Below are positions 53,010-63,584 of a DNA stretch of 64,000 bases, piece after piece. This stretch comes from Pyronema omphalodes. Its lineage: Eukaryota > Ascomycota > Pezizomycetes > Pezizales > Pyronemataceae. Numbering within the stretch: the stretch's first letter is position 1; every line of letters starts with the position of its first letter. Position numbers and translations under genes: made by a program. Location: positions 62,001 to 126,000 of the forward strand of contig JAJJXM010000085.1 of NCBI GenBank assembly GCA_024516155.1, read 5' to 3'. The notes beneath the pieces are model-generated. The model saw nothing but the letters and a program-made list of their open reading frames with translations. It did no database searches and was not told where the DNA came from.

Positions 53010-54618
53010 TCTGAATGAGGGCGTCTATCTCATGTGATATGAGCGCTGACGCATTCTCATCACCTCCTTCAATGATATCAGGGAAACAGTCAGATATTGC
53101 CTTGATGATTTCCTCTGATGTATTTGGACGTCCTTCAGAATCGAAGGCATTATTTTCCTCTAAGAAGACGACGTTGGAAGCGCGCACGACAGAACGTGAA
53201 TTGAAGTCATAGATGCGCCAAATCTTCGACGATTCTGTGTACCCAACCATCATACTGTGTGACGCGCGTGCGCTCCAGTTCTTGTCTGTCCTCTGCTCCT
53301 TCGGTATATGCTTGAAGACCGTGCAACCGAATCTTCGAAGGTGTAGCAGCTGAGGCGGCCTGTGAAACAGGGCCTCAGGAGGACTTAGCCATCCTTTGAG
53401 CGTCCTAGTCGGAGATATCGAGTGTAGGTAGACCGCCGTGTTGACAGCCTCAGCCCAGAAGCGATGAGGAACTTGGGCGTCTAGTAGCATGGAACGTGCT
53501 TTGCCGTTGATTGTCTGAATGAATCTCTCGGCAGTTCCGTTTTTATGCTGTGTGAAGGGTGGTGAGGGTTCGAACGAGATACCGTTTTTCGCCAGGAAAG
53601 AACGGAACTGTTGATTGTTAAACTCCCCTGTGCCATTATCACATCTGAACCGAAGAATCTTATGTCCTTGAGACTCGATCCACGCTTTGTATTCCTGGAA
53701 TACAGGTAATACGGCATCTGTGGATTTTGATTTTAGAAAGTAAACTCTGGCGAAACGACTAAAGTCATCAATATAGATGATATAATAACGTCGTTGGCTG
53801 ATCGACGGAGTCGACATCGGGCCGCAGACATCCGAGTGGACAAGTTCGAAAGGCTTGCTCGCACGTTCGGTTGGTAATCGGATAAAAGACTGTCGGTTTT
53901 TGGCCTGTATGCACGTTGTGCAGGACTGGAGATGATCTGATGTTGTAGTTTTATCAGTCGAATTAATGATCTTAGACAAGGACTCGGTATTGAGGTGGGC
54001 CAGTCTCCTGTGCCACATCTCGAAATTGCTTGTTGGTTCAAGGCGGAAAGACTGTCTATGTGCCGTTCGGAGGTCTTTGTCACTAGGACGCGTAAAGTCA
54101 ACCTCTGCACTTGTTCGTTTATTCGATGATATCGTTGTTCGGGTCGAGGAGGGAATGGAGTTAATGTCAACGCCTGCACCAGAACGAGTGGTTATCAGGG
54201 CGTCGTGGTCCTCCTTAATGGCCTCTGCTGTCCATCTGTAAAGATTGTCCTTCATCCGAGCGACAATGATTGTCTTGGAGGTCTTGTCTTTCACAGTACA
54301 AGTACCGTCCGCCATAGTAATTTTCCACCCCCTTTTATCAAAGAGAGGCAGGGAGAAAAGGGAGAGTCGAAACGTGGGAACGTATAGTGCTGAAATTTGA
54401 AAAAGATTATTGAGTATGATTTTTCCGTAGGTGTTGGTCGTGACTGTACTATTGTCACCTAAGCGAATGTTGATGGACTTGCAAGTAGCTAAAGAATCAG
54501 ATTTATCATTACAAAAGTGGTGCGTTGCACCAGAGTCGAGCACCCATGTATGTGTCTCAGCGGACGAGTCTGTTGCGATCAAGACTTGCGCTGTTAGGGA
54601 GGTGCTGGAGTTCCCGAG
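53010..54618 (-). CDS. pol: CoE pol exon 1: protease and integrase
   Basis: In frame with gag across one UGA. Numbering from codon 54582: protease DSG at 16-18 (DSGATHH); GAG-pre-integrase zinc finger H191, H196, C221, C224; integrase Asp251 (HSDVCGP), Asp315 (RCDNGTGEF), Glu352 (GTAERFIQ), with 36 residues between the last two; C-terminal copia motifs RRFGCTVFKH and MMVGYTESSKIWRIYD. Relative to CoD it lacks four residues after the protease box (in-frame deletion). It ends at the GTATGT donor. Confidence 0.93.
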
Positions 54619-54621
54619 TCA
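54619..54621 (-). promoter_or_regulatory. CoE gag UGA, candidate readthrough codon
   Basis: GGT ATT TGA CTC GGG AAC: a single stop separates gag from protease in the same frame, and the 12 codons to position 54582 are open. Codon and context are identical in CoD (38029-38031). UGA followed by C is a weak termination context in eukaryotes. Confidence 0.6.
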
Positions 54622-55533
54622 AATACCGAGATCTGTGTTGTCTAACTCGGCAATTTTCGCGCTGGAGCGAAGCTTGTACCGCTCGCGTATGGCGGTGGCT
54701 GAAGACCTGAGCTTGCACTCTGTCGCAACGTGCCCTTTCTTCGTACAGTAGTGGCACTGGACATCCTCCTTTTTCGAAGTTTTAGTAGGCCTGGACGGTC
54801 CGGCGCTTGAGGACGCTGCGCGCTTGTTGTTGTTACGATTTGCGTAACATTCCTTGGTGTTATGGCTAGATCGTTTACAGTGGTCGCACCACTTAGTCGT
54901 CGTAGCATGCGCCTCGCCTTTCGGGGATCCCAGAGTGGCTTCCCACATATGCTCGTGGTCGTGCAGGATTTTCTGAAGCTCGTCAACTGCAATATTGTCA
55001 AGTTTGGCGAGCTCGTGCTTCGTGACTCCGTAGGAGTCGGGGAGATTCGCAATAACATAATTGACCAGCGCAGTGTCGCTGATATCTAAAACTGTACCTG
55101 TGAGGGGAGCCTGAATATTGAGGAGATCGGTTATCCATTTTGACATGGACTGGCCGGGGTTAGGCTTGGATCTCCAGAACTTGATCCAGAGGTTCCTTCG
55201 TCCAGAGTTTGTTTTCGAGTTATCAAACCTGGCTTCGAGTTTTAGCCACATCTCCCGTGGATTATCGAGTCCGGTGATGACTCTGCGGCAGGTGATGTCG
55301 CAGTGGTCAAAGATGGTCTGGGTAGCTCTGGCTGCCCTCTCATCGAAATATTGGAGATCCCTTTGAGCTTGTTGGCTGGTGCCGCCAGCAGGGCGCGTCT
55401 CCTTTCCGTTCACAATATTCCAGGCGCTTTTTCCGGCCAGGATAAAATGGATAGGGTCTTTCCACTGCGCATAATTGGCGACCGTAAGGATTGGGCATTT
55501 CAAAGCAGTGGGTTCTTGGACCTCGTCGGACAT
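54619..55533 (-). CDS. gag: CoE gag with two zinc knuckles
   Basis: 304 codons from ATG 55533. Capsid-like region 10-205, then C216-C229 (CDHCKRSSHNTKEC) and C260-C273 (CHYCTKKGHVATEC), both CX2CX4HX4C, separated by a basic Ser-rich linker. Gag forms the particle and binds genomic RNA. The protein is nearly the same as in CoD, with scattered substitutions. It ends at the UGA that leads in frame into protease. Confidence 0.93.
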   Translation of the reverse strand: MSDEVQEPTALKCPILTVANYAQWKDPIHFILAGKSAWNIVNGKETRPAGGTSQQAQRDLQYFDERAARATQTIFDHCDITCRRVITGLDNPREMWLKLEARFDNSKTNSGRRNLWIKFWRSKPNPGQSMSKWITDLLNIQAPLTGTVLDISDTALVNYVIANLPDSYGVTKHELAKLDNIAVDELQKILHDHEHMWEATLGSPKGEAHATTTKWCDHCKRSSHNTKECYANRNNNKRAASSSAGPSRPTKTSKKEDVQCHYCTKKGHVATECKLRSSATAIRERYKLRSSAKIAELDNTDLGI

Positions 55534-55621
55534 GTCGGATAGAGTAATTAAAATTAGTGGGAAAGTGAAGAAATAATATGAGTTATGACTAATAAGGAAT
55601 AACGGTAAGAGTAGCGGATTC

Positions 55622-55637
55622 GCAAGGGCTCATAACC
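55622..55637 (-). promoter_or_regulatory. CoE primer-binding site, half initiator tRNA-Met type
   Basis: Directly inside the 5' LTR the element strand reads GGTTATGAGCCCTTGC. Its first 12-13 bases are complementary to GGGCTCATAACC, the conserved anticodon arm of eukaryotic initiator tRNA-Met. This matches the half-tRNA priming known for Drosophila copia and yeast Ty5. The tRNA sequence is from general knowledge, not from this window. Confidence 0.7.
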
Positions 55638-55796
55638 TGTCGAAGGTCTCACAGGCACGAGAAGAAGAAAAGTGGAGGTGGGAACCGGATGTATTAACGA
55701 GCGTGAAGAGTCAGACATAGACGGGCAAGCGAGTGCCTATACATAGAGAGTGGTCCACCTCCACCTAAGCACTAGGGCCTTAGGCGCACTTCAACA
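55638..55796 (-). repeat. CoE 5' LTR
   Basis: 159 bp, identical to the 3' copy. Confidence 0.93.
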
Positions 55797-56495
55797 GTTA
55801 CAGGCATGCGACTTGAAGAAAAAAACTTTCGATTCCCAGCTTGGGGTTGATTTCAGCTCTTCTTTCCCTAATCTTTATCACCCAGCCCATAGCGAACAGA
55901 AACCCTCGCCTCACAAGTCACCGTCCTCTCAACCATGTCATCCCAACACAGATCCAACGCAGATCCGACGTCAAAGCGCAGCTCTAGGGTTAGGGTCTCT
56001 TGCCCGATAAGTGGTGGTTAGTGGTTGATGTTTTATCTATGTGTTACCGGCATGCAGCCTCAAGCAAAAACTTTCAATTCCCGGCTGGGGTTGATTTCAG
56101 CCCGTATTTCCCTAAGCTACATCTCCTAGCTAACCGCAAACAGAAACCCTACCTCCGAAGTCACCAGCATGCGACTTGAAGAAAAAACTTGCTCTTTGCA
56201 TCTGGGAGTTGACTTCATCTCTCATTTCCCAATGTTCATCATCCAGCCCATGGCGGACAGAAACCCTCGCCTGCGAAGTCACCGTCCTCTCAGCAATGTC
56301 ATCCCAACGCAGATCGAACACAGATCCGACGTCAAAGCGCACCGCTAGGGTTAGGGTCTCCTGCCCGATAAGTGGCGGGTGGTGGTTAATGTTTCATCTA
56401 TATGTTACAAGGATGAAGCAAAAACTTTCAATTCCCGGCTGGGGTTAATTTCAGCTCTTATTTTCCCAAGCTACATATCCCCTATGGTACAAGAA
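55797..56495 (+). repeat. Diverged tandem repeats (about 240-330 bp units)
   Basis: Units run from GGCATGCGACTTGAAG through GGGTTGATTTCAGC, CAGAAACCCTCGCCT, CTAGGGTTAGGGTCTC and CCCGATAAGTGG to ATCTATGTGTTAC. Two longer units plus two partial ones lie here, and the end of another precedes CoE (50328-50364), so CoE split the array. The last unit breaks off near 56490 (AAGCTACATATCC), where the transposon sequence starts. Each complete unit has a CTAGGGTTAGGGT telomere-like word. Confidence 0.75.
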
Positions 56496-56509
56496 ACCGA
56501 GTGAGAGTG

Positions 56510-57230
56510 GTTTAGTTCAAACACCTTCGTGGTTTAGCTAAACACCGAAAGTGTTTAGTTAAACACCCTAAACACCAAAGTTGTTTACTCTGATTTGAGG
56601 TGTTTAGCTAAACCACCCATCGTTGTTTAAAGGTGTTTAGTTAAACACCCCTAAACACCGAAGTTGTTTAGTGTGATTTACGGTGTTTAGCTAAACCACC
56701 CAGCGTTGTTTAGTTAAACAACTACCTTAATTTTTTTTTTTGTGGGGTTTATTTAAACACCCTAGGGATGTTTGAATAACCACCTTGTTTTTCGCTTATT
56801 CTTCGGTGTTTATTTAAACATCCTAGGGGTGTTTAGATAAACACCCTAGAGGTGTTTAAGGATGTTTAAATAAACACCTTCTTTTTCTCTTAATTAATGT
56901 CTGGGGTTTATTTAAATACCCCTAGGGTGTTTAAATAAACACCTTCTTTTTTGCTTATTCGTCGGTGTTTATTGAAACATCCTAGGGGTGTTTAAGTAAA
57001 CACCTTCTGAGCGAACTACCTTGATTTCTTTTTGTGGGGTTTATTTCAACACCCTATGGTGTCTAAAGAAACACCTTCAATGTTTTTTTTTTTTTGTGGG
57101 GTGTTTAATAACCACCTTCTTTTTCGCTTATTCTTTGGGGTTTATTTAAACACCCCAGGGGTGTTCAGATAAACACCTCTTTTCTCGCTCACAAGGTGTT
57201 TATTTAAACACCCCACAGTCCAATTTCCGG
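56510..57230. repeat. Left palindrome array of the Plavaka-like transposon
   Basis: The dyad GGTGTTTA-NN-TAAACACC (spacer TT, AA, GT, GC or GA) recurs more than ten times, for example GTGTTTAGTTAAACAC at 56551-56566, mixed with CCTAGGGGTGTTT and CTTTTTCGCTTATTC words. The part 56880-57080 matches the right array in reverse complement (shared CTGAGCGAACTACCTTGA at about 57006). It fits subterminal transposase-binding repeats; promoter elements may also lie here, 116 bp before the transposase ATG. Confidence 0.75.
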
Positions 57231-57345
57231 TCCTACTAGGTGTGTAGCTAAGCACCGGCTGAGCGGCACCTGCAAACTCTGCACGTCCTCCATCAACACC
57301 CCCTCCCATCAATACCCCCTCACCATCCACCTATACCTCCTCGAG

Positions 57346-60300
57346 ATGTCGTCCTTTGCCAGTAGGATGTGCGATTGCTCTATGTATGGCAATGTGCCCC
57401 ATCAAGTTACTACCCGCAGTGCTTGGGCAAGGCATCAGGCGCTGAAGGCCGAAGACAGGCGTCAAGCTGCCCGATTAGCTGTATATGAAAGGTTATCACT
57501 TTCGCCTCCACTGGTTCCTACAGATGTCCACGCACAAGAACACGACCTCCCAATCAGTCAACATTCATTGCTGCCAGATTTACACGTACCAGATTATGAC
57601 CTCCCGATAAGTCAACATCCATTGCTGCCAGATTTACACGTACCAGATTATGACCTCCCGATAAGTCAACATTCATCGTCACAATCTGAAGAATACATGC
57701 CGTCAGATTTACACGTACAAGAATATGACCTCCCGATCAGTCAACATCCATTGCTGCCAGATTTACACGTCCAAGAATATGACCTCCCGATAAGTCAACA
57801 TCCATTGCTGCCAGATTTACACGTCCAAGAATATGACCTGCCAATATGTCAACATTCATCGTCACAATCTGAAGAATACATGCCGTCAGATTTACACGTA
57901 CAAGAATATGACCTCCCGATCAGTCAACATCCATTGCTGCCAGATTTACACGTCCAAGAATATGACCTGCCAATATGTCAACATTCATCGTCACAATCTG
58001 AAGAATACATGCCGTCAGATTTACACGTACAAGAATATGACCTCCCGATCAGTCAACATCCATTGCTGCCAGATTTACACGTCCAAGAATATGACCTGCC
58101 AATATGTCAACATTCATCGTCACAATCTGAAGAATCACCTAGGTCACGATCGCCACAATATCCACCAGTAACTACTCCCCCAGTGTCAGCTACGCAAACC
58201 ACGGAGTCGGATATGCCATCACTAGTACTTGAACCCATTCAACCTTCAGACGTGGATCATGAGCTCCCGCACAATGAGAGAGGGAACTTTTCACCGGTTG
58301 GGGGCATGTTGTTTAGTGCCAGCTCAGACACAGAAATCGAGATGCCAGAGCTCAGGGACTTGCTAGCTGAATCATCTTCCTCTTACGATTCTGATGATGA
58401 ACCAGCTATTGGGCAGATGAAACGGGGTTTCCTAGAAAGCAGTGGTAGCCCACTCGAGCAGTTTGAACCCATTGAAGAATCGTCAGATGAAGAGCCAGGT
58501 CCGGACGTTCAGCAGCCCGAGGCAGACACAGACTCCACGAAGCCGGAGTTGGGGTTTGATTACCGTAATCCTGCAGGGGATCCCCTCACTAAACAGGACA
58601 TGGTGTCGATTGCTCTCGATGATATCACCTCAAAGCACAAGATTTCCAGAGAGGCATCGAATGATACCCGGGAGCTGTTCTCTAGTATCTCTACCGACAA
58701 AGTGATGGACTACCGTACGATTCGCAAGCAGATTGAAAAGCGAACGGGAATAAAAGAAATCCTTTACGACTGCTGCCCCAACTCCCACATGTCTTATGCT
58801 ATGTATCCTGAGCTGGAGAGATGCACACATTGCGACCATCCACGTTGGAGGGAGCCAAGTTCAAGCACCAGGAACCCACGCCGTAAAGTCCCCTATGCAA
58901 CGCATAGCTACATACCTGTTGCCCATAGGATTTCCCTATTGTTCTCGAAAGCCGAACAAGCTTCCCTAATGACAACATACAGGTCTACTGCTGAACAGGA
59001 TCGGCATAAAGGCTTGATCTCTGATTATTGGTCAGCTGACCTCTTCCACGATATCAAGACTAGACATGGTCTGTTCAGAAACGATACAGACATCGGTTTC
59101 TTGTTGAGCACAGACGGAGTCAAAGTCTTCAAGAGCAGACGAAGCTTCAGCATTTGGCCACTGCTTCTGGTAGTTCCTTCAATATCTATATACTACAATT
59201 TAGTATATGTTCTAACTTCATTGAATAGGTTAATCTCAACCTACCACCAGCTGTGCGTTTCAAGAAACGTAACATGCTACTGTTGGGTTTTATTCCCGGA
59301 CCCAATAATCCAAAGGATCTAGAATCCTTTCTGTTTCCTTTAATACATGAATTCCTGCTTCTCGAACGAGGTATTCCCAATGTTTGGAACGCCTCTCGCA
59401 ATCACAATTTTACACTCCATGCTCATATTTGTCTGGTTGCTGCGGATATGCCTGGCAGGGAGAAATTGATGAATTTTAAAGGTATATCGATTCTCCCGAA
59501 ATCCGTATGGATGACATCCCTACTAACAGTGTTTCAAGGCAATCGGGGGACATGCTATTGCCCATATTGCTATATACAAGGAGTTTTTCATCGGGGTGTC
59601 TATTGCCCACTTGAACCACCCACAGATCCTGCACCACCGACCGTCCGGGCAAGATATGGCGGGGAACCCCGTGATTTGACTACATATGATGCATTGGATC
59701 TACCTATGCGGAATGACACCCAATCACGCCGCATTGGTCTGCACGTTGTTCAAACTGGAGATGAAAATGCCGCTAAAAAGTATGGTATCAAAGGTCCTTG
59801 CTGTCTGTCACAGCTGAAGTCAATAGACATCCCACGCAGTTTCCCTCCTGACGCTATGCATCTTTGGTGGGAAAACATCATACCCGACTTGGTAAAACAC
59901 TGGCGGGGAAAGTTCTTCTCAGACTTAGCTACGGCAAATATCAATCCTGAGGCAGCTGCTGATGAAGTCATGGATGCGGGTGTTGCATCGGGGGGATCAG
60001 AGCAATCGGGTAGCGACTTTGAAATCCCAGAGAATCAAAATGCACGCCATCGTGGACCTGTTCGTCAAAGGCCCAGAGCACCCATGGGTCGGGGTAGAAA
60101 CCGGAATACAGCTGGACCATCACACTCAGCTGCTGCGGGATCTTCAGCAACGAAGAAATTTGTACAAACAGATGATGAGTACAATATACCCCCATCGATT
60201 TGGTTAGATATCTCGAGAGATATGGTCGCCAGTGCAAACACCTTCCCAACACTGTTTGGTGACCCGATACGTAATTTTGCAGAGCACTGTCACCATTTGA

Positions 60301-61421
60301 AGGCTGCGGAGTGGAGAACGTTTGCCCTTCACTTGGCACCTATCTACCTAAAGGATAATCTTCCTGATGAGGATTACGAACATTACCTCAACCTAATAGA
60401 TGCTATTCAACTTGCCTGTGACAATGAAATAACTGTCCTTGAGGTGCAAGCTGTTAGGAGGCGCATTGCAAGATTTATCCGGTATTACGAGAACCGATAC
60501 TACAAGAAAAGATGGGAAAGACTCTCTGCATGTTTGCCAGTTTTTCATCAGGTTCTACATGTCGCAGATGGTATCAGATGGGCTGGGCCTATGTTTGTTT
60601 ATTGGCAATGGCCAATGGAGCGGGTTTGCGGGATGATAGCGGCGTCAGTGAAGTCACGTGTTTCAGCAAACCGCAATATGGCAATTACAATGTTGTTGAA
60701 CGAGCGACGCAATCACCTACCATACGTAATTTCACTCCCTGGTATTGGCAAGGAGGGGGATAATGCTGAGTATGAGGATGAGGATGGAAATGTTCTCCTT
60801 CATCGTTTCTTTGCGAGGCGACTAAAAGCAATGTCCACAGTTCCTCCGCACCCAGAAGAGCGTTCTCGCAAACCCCTCTTCTCTCGGCCAGCTCGCAATC
60901 ATACACTGACTAATTGGGAAAGGCGGTATCTAAAGCTCTATCTCCAGAAGAACATTGGTTTCACAGAGGAGGGCTCAATTGAGAGATTTGATATGCAATT
61001 AGCATTGGATATCTTACCCACAAAGTGTATTAAATGGTCGTCATGCACAATCTATCATGATCTGGACCCGTTTGTAGTCACCTCCTCAAGCATGCAAAGG
61101 GTCAATGCCACGAGGAATTCCTCCATGGTAATGTTTGATTCAGAGATTGAAGAAGACAGGGTGGGATACGGGGAAATCATTTTCTTTTTCAGTGTGGACT
61201 ATTCGGATGGTGCTCGTGTTGAGGAAGAGGACAATGTTGAGAACCGCTTAGATTTGGCGTATGTCCAAAGGTACACTGTGGAACGAGATGGAAGATTGCT
61301 CTATCGTTCTGATGTGGGGATAAAAGCTGTTATTCCTGTGGATAGTATTGTGGAGCTGATAGGACTCATCAGAAAGAACGGTCGTGACTACCTCACTCGT
61401 AGATATACGAGCTTATTTTAA
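57346..61421 (+). CDS. Plavaka/Tnp2-like DDE transposase, two exons
   Basis: Exon 1 57346-59169, intron 59170-59228 (59 nt, GTAGTT...TTCTAAC...AATAG), exon 2 59229-61421; 1338 aa. The splice restores the family motif LLLVNLNLPPAVRFKKRN. N-terminal tandem repeats occupy residues 61-263 (DLHVQEYDLPI units). Then come an acidic Ser-rich region, a Cys/His cluster (about 474-500: YDCCPNSH...CTHCDHPRW) as in Tnp2-type proteins, and an RNase H-fold core with LLSTDGVKVF (Asp590), GFIPGPNNPKDLESFLFPL, CPYCYIQG, PPDAMHLWWENI (Asp816) and WPMERVCGM (Glu1072). Those three acids are my candidates for the catalytic triad. A Ser/Arg-rich insertion lies at about 850-905. The transposase would excise and reinsert the element in the nucleus. 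Family assignment rests on remembered motifs of basidiomycete Plavaka/EnSpm-CACTA Tnp2 proteins. Confidence 0.85.
57529..58135 (+). repeat. Coding tandem repeat, 129-bp and 51-54-bp units
   Basis: TCATCGTCACAATCTGAAG starts at about 57672, 57855, 57984 and 58113: two exact 129-bp steps and one of 183 bp. The 129-bp copies are nearly identical, so the expansion is recent. Units are multiples of three and encode DLHVQEYDLPI(S/C)QH blocks. Confidence 0.9.
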
Positions 61422-61559
61422 TAGTGGAAATAAATATCTGTTTCACTAAGCCGAGTTCGATTTCAAATCATGTTTAAAACAGTGCTTAGTAGGTGTTTGG
61501 GGGGGGTATTTATTAGGTGTTCAAAACGGTGTTCATTTCAAATAGTAAATGATTTTCTT
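61422..61559. other. 3' flank of the transposase gene
   Basis: AT-rich, with AATAAATA about 8 bases after the stop as possible polyadenylation signal; leads into the right array. Confidence 0.45.
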
Positions 61560-61860
61560 CTCGGGTCAATCACCAATTGGGTGCTTGAATAAACACCGAA
61601 GAATAAGCGAAAAAGAAGGTGTTTATTTAAATACCCCTAGGGTGTTTAAATAAACACCACAAAGAAAAATCAAGGTAGTTCGCTCAGAAGGTGTTTATTC
61701 AAACACCGTAGGGGTGTTTAAATAAACACCGAAGTATAAGCGAAAAAGAAAGTGTTTATTCAAACAACATTTCAACCCCCCTAGGGCGTTTAAATAAACC
61801 CCATAAAAAAAATTACAACCAAGCACCTCTGGGGGGTTGAAGTGTGGTTTGAATAAACAC
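61560..61860. repeat. Right palindrome array, inverted relative to the left
   Basis: Same GGTGTTTA-NN-TAAACACC dyads (for example 61713-61730) and the reverse complement of the left array words (TCAAGGTAGTTCGCTCAG at about 61669-61686, AATAAGCGAAAAAGAAGG). Over roughly 200 bp it is an inverted copy of 56880-57080. If this is the right subterminal region, the element ends near 61870. Alternatively it is an internal divergent-type promoter for the next gene. Confidence 0.75.
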
Positions 61861-61988
61861 GTAAGCCGACCCTTGTCTTCAATTCGAAATCCTGAACCGC
61901 TCCATCTTCCATCTCCAGAATATTTTCACATCAACTTCCATCTTCCACCTTCAAAGAATCTTCATATTAACCCCGTCGAACTGTCAAA

Positions 61989-63570
61989 ATGTCCGGCCCC
62001 AGTTCCAGCAAAGCAGCAATCGACAAGGCTGCGAGCAAAGAAGCGTTTCTCAGGCAGAGACAGCGCTTGGCCGAGCTGGAGTGGGAGAGAGCTCAGGCTC
62101 AGGGGGACGCATTCGGTATGTCATCATCCGCCACGCCTCAATCCCTCTGTACACTTACGGGTCGCTGATAAAGCCATCAAGATGGTGATGACGATGATGA
62201 CGGTCTACATGTACCAGAGACCCAATTACCGTCCCTCGATATAGATGGATCCGCAAGCGAAATCGAGGATGTGGCAGGGAAAAATGCAGTTATAGCTACA
62301 TCGGAGGGTTCAAAAAGCGGAGGAAAGAGAGCGCCGTACAAGTTGCGCAAAACCTTGGCAGCGCGAATGGGTCTCGATCCCAAGGACACCATTGGTATCC
62401 GGGAACGCCGGGACTACCTCAGGATGCTCTGCGCGAGGCGTAACCAGCCGTTGAACAAGCCTTTCATGACGTTCGACCAGAACGTCATGTACAAGCTTAT
62501 TAAGATTGTGGCTCCCGAGATGAAGGAACTGTACGGCAGCTGTTGGACCTCGAAACTGACTCGAGATGTTATTCATGCCCTGTGCCTTGACAAAGTCCGG
62601 AATGACAAAGCCAGGCAGCGTCAGTTGGCAGCCAAGGCGATCTTGCCCATGTCTCAGCCAGCAGGAACCTCGGGGGGGGGAATTCACACGCAAGAGGCGG
62701 TTTTGCAGGAGGAAGAGCTGGATTTTGCGGAATTTCAAGATGAAGAGGAGGATTTTCAGGGGCAAGAGGAGGCGGAGAGCGAGGAAGAGGAGGTTCCAGG
62801 ATATAGGAAACGAGCCCCCGGGACAATTCCTAAGACTCACAGCATCAAGACAACCACCCATGCTGATGTTGACACCCTAAGTATTTACATTGTTGACAAC
62901 GAGATAATCCGGATGCCTGTTATCCAGGGTTTCGAAGGGTTCATGACGGTTGTATCTGATGTGTTGGCTATTGGCGAGAGTGATACGGTTTTCTACCGCC
63001 CAGCCGATGGCCCTGTGGAAAGGCTCGTTTGGCGTCCACTTTCGGTCCAGGAGGAGTTCAGCCGGCTCCTAGACTTATGTGGGGATGGGGTTGTTGTTAA
63101 GGTTGTCCCTGCCAATGATGAGGAGTTTCATTCTGAGGATGAAGGGCGGGAGAAAGTCGTTGAGTTACCTGTCGACTCAAAAACCTGGAATAAGAAGGTA
63201 AATATCGTGACTGTGTGGGGAGAAGATCTTTGCTAATATATTGCATCAGCAGAATAACAACCCCACGCTTCCGATTATTACCCCCGATGGACCGCAACCG
63301 GCAGCAGCGCAGGGAAAAAGGAAAAGCAAGGGCAAGGAAAGGGCTGTAGATGATGCAGTGGTTGAGAAGCGCCCTCGGGGCAGACCGCGAAAGCACGTCG
63401 CACCCGCACCGAACCAGCTGCCTACCACAAGAGCTGGAAGGGCGACCAGGTTGTCACAGAAGGCCTCCGATGCAGCGGCGAGCAAGGCTGCGAAGCAGCA
63501 GGATGACAAGATTGCTGATATCAGGAGAGATATCAGGAATCAGAAGGCTAGCTTCAGGATTGATGAGTAG
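61989..63570 (+). CDS. Acidic AT-hook protein, three exons; possible transposon accessory
   Basis: Exons 61989-62115, 62182-63197, 63250-63570; introns of 66 nt (GTATGT...CTGAT...CAAG) and 52 nt (GTAAAT...GCTAAT...ATCAG); phases fit and give 487 aa. N-terminus basic and Gln/Glu-rich, likely helical (KEAFLRQRQRLAELEWERAQ). Then a DDDDDG acidic patch, a conserved-looking domain at about 95-195 (RAPYKLRKTLAARMGLDPKD, LRMLCARRNQPLNKPFMTF, YGSCWTSKLTRDVIHALCLD), a Glu-rich stretch (218-248), a beta-rich segment (HADVDTLSIYIVDNEIIRMP) and an AT-hook KRPRGRPRK at about 421-429. I recognise no named family for the central domain. It lies 129 bp after the palindrome array, on the same strand as the transposase, so it could be the second (TnpA-like, DNA-binding) gene of the element or a neighbouring host gene. 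Confidence 0.75.
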
Positions 63571-63584
63571 GGCGTATCAAGGAT

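Larger units (their letters stand above)
50365..55796 (-). mobile_element. CoE: intact-looking Ty1/copia element
   Basis: 159-bp LTRs (50365-50523, 55638-55796) that are identical by eye, with GTTAC target duplications (50360-50364, 55797-55801). All catalytic motifs are present: DSGATHH protease, integrase D, D, E, YVDD RT, RNase H. The primer site is complete. It is the best candidate for a recently or currently active element in the window. It is inserted in a tandem-repeat unit whose other copies lie at 55797-56495. Confidence 0.95.
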
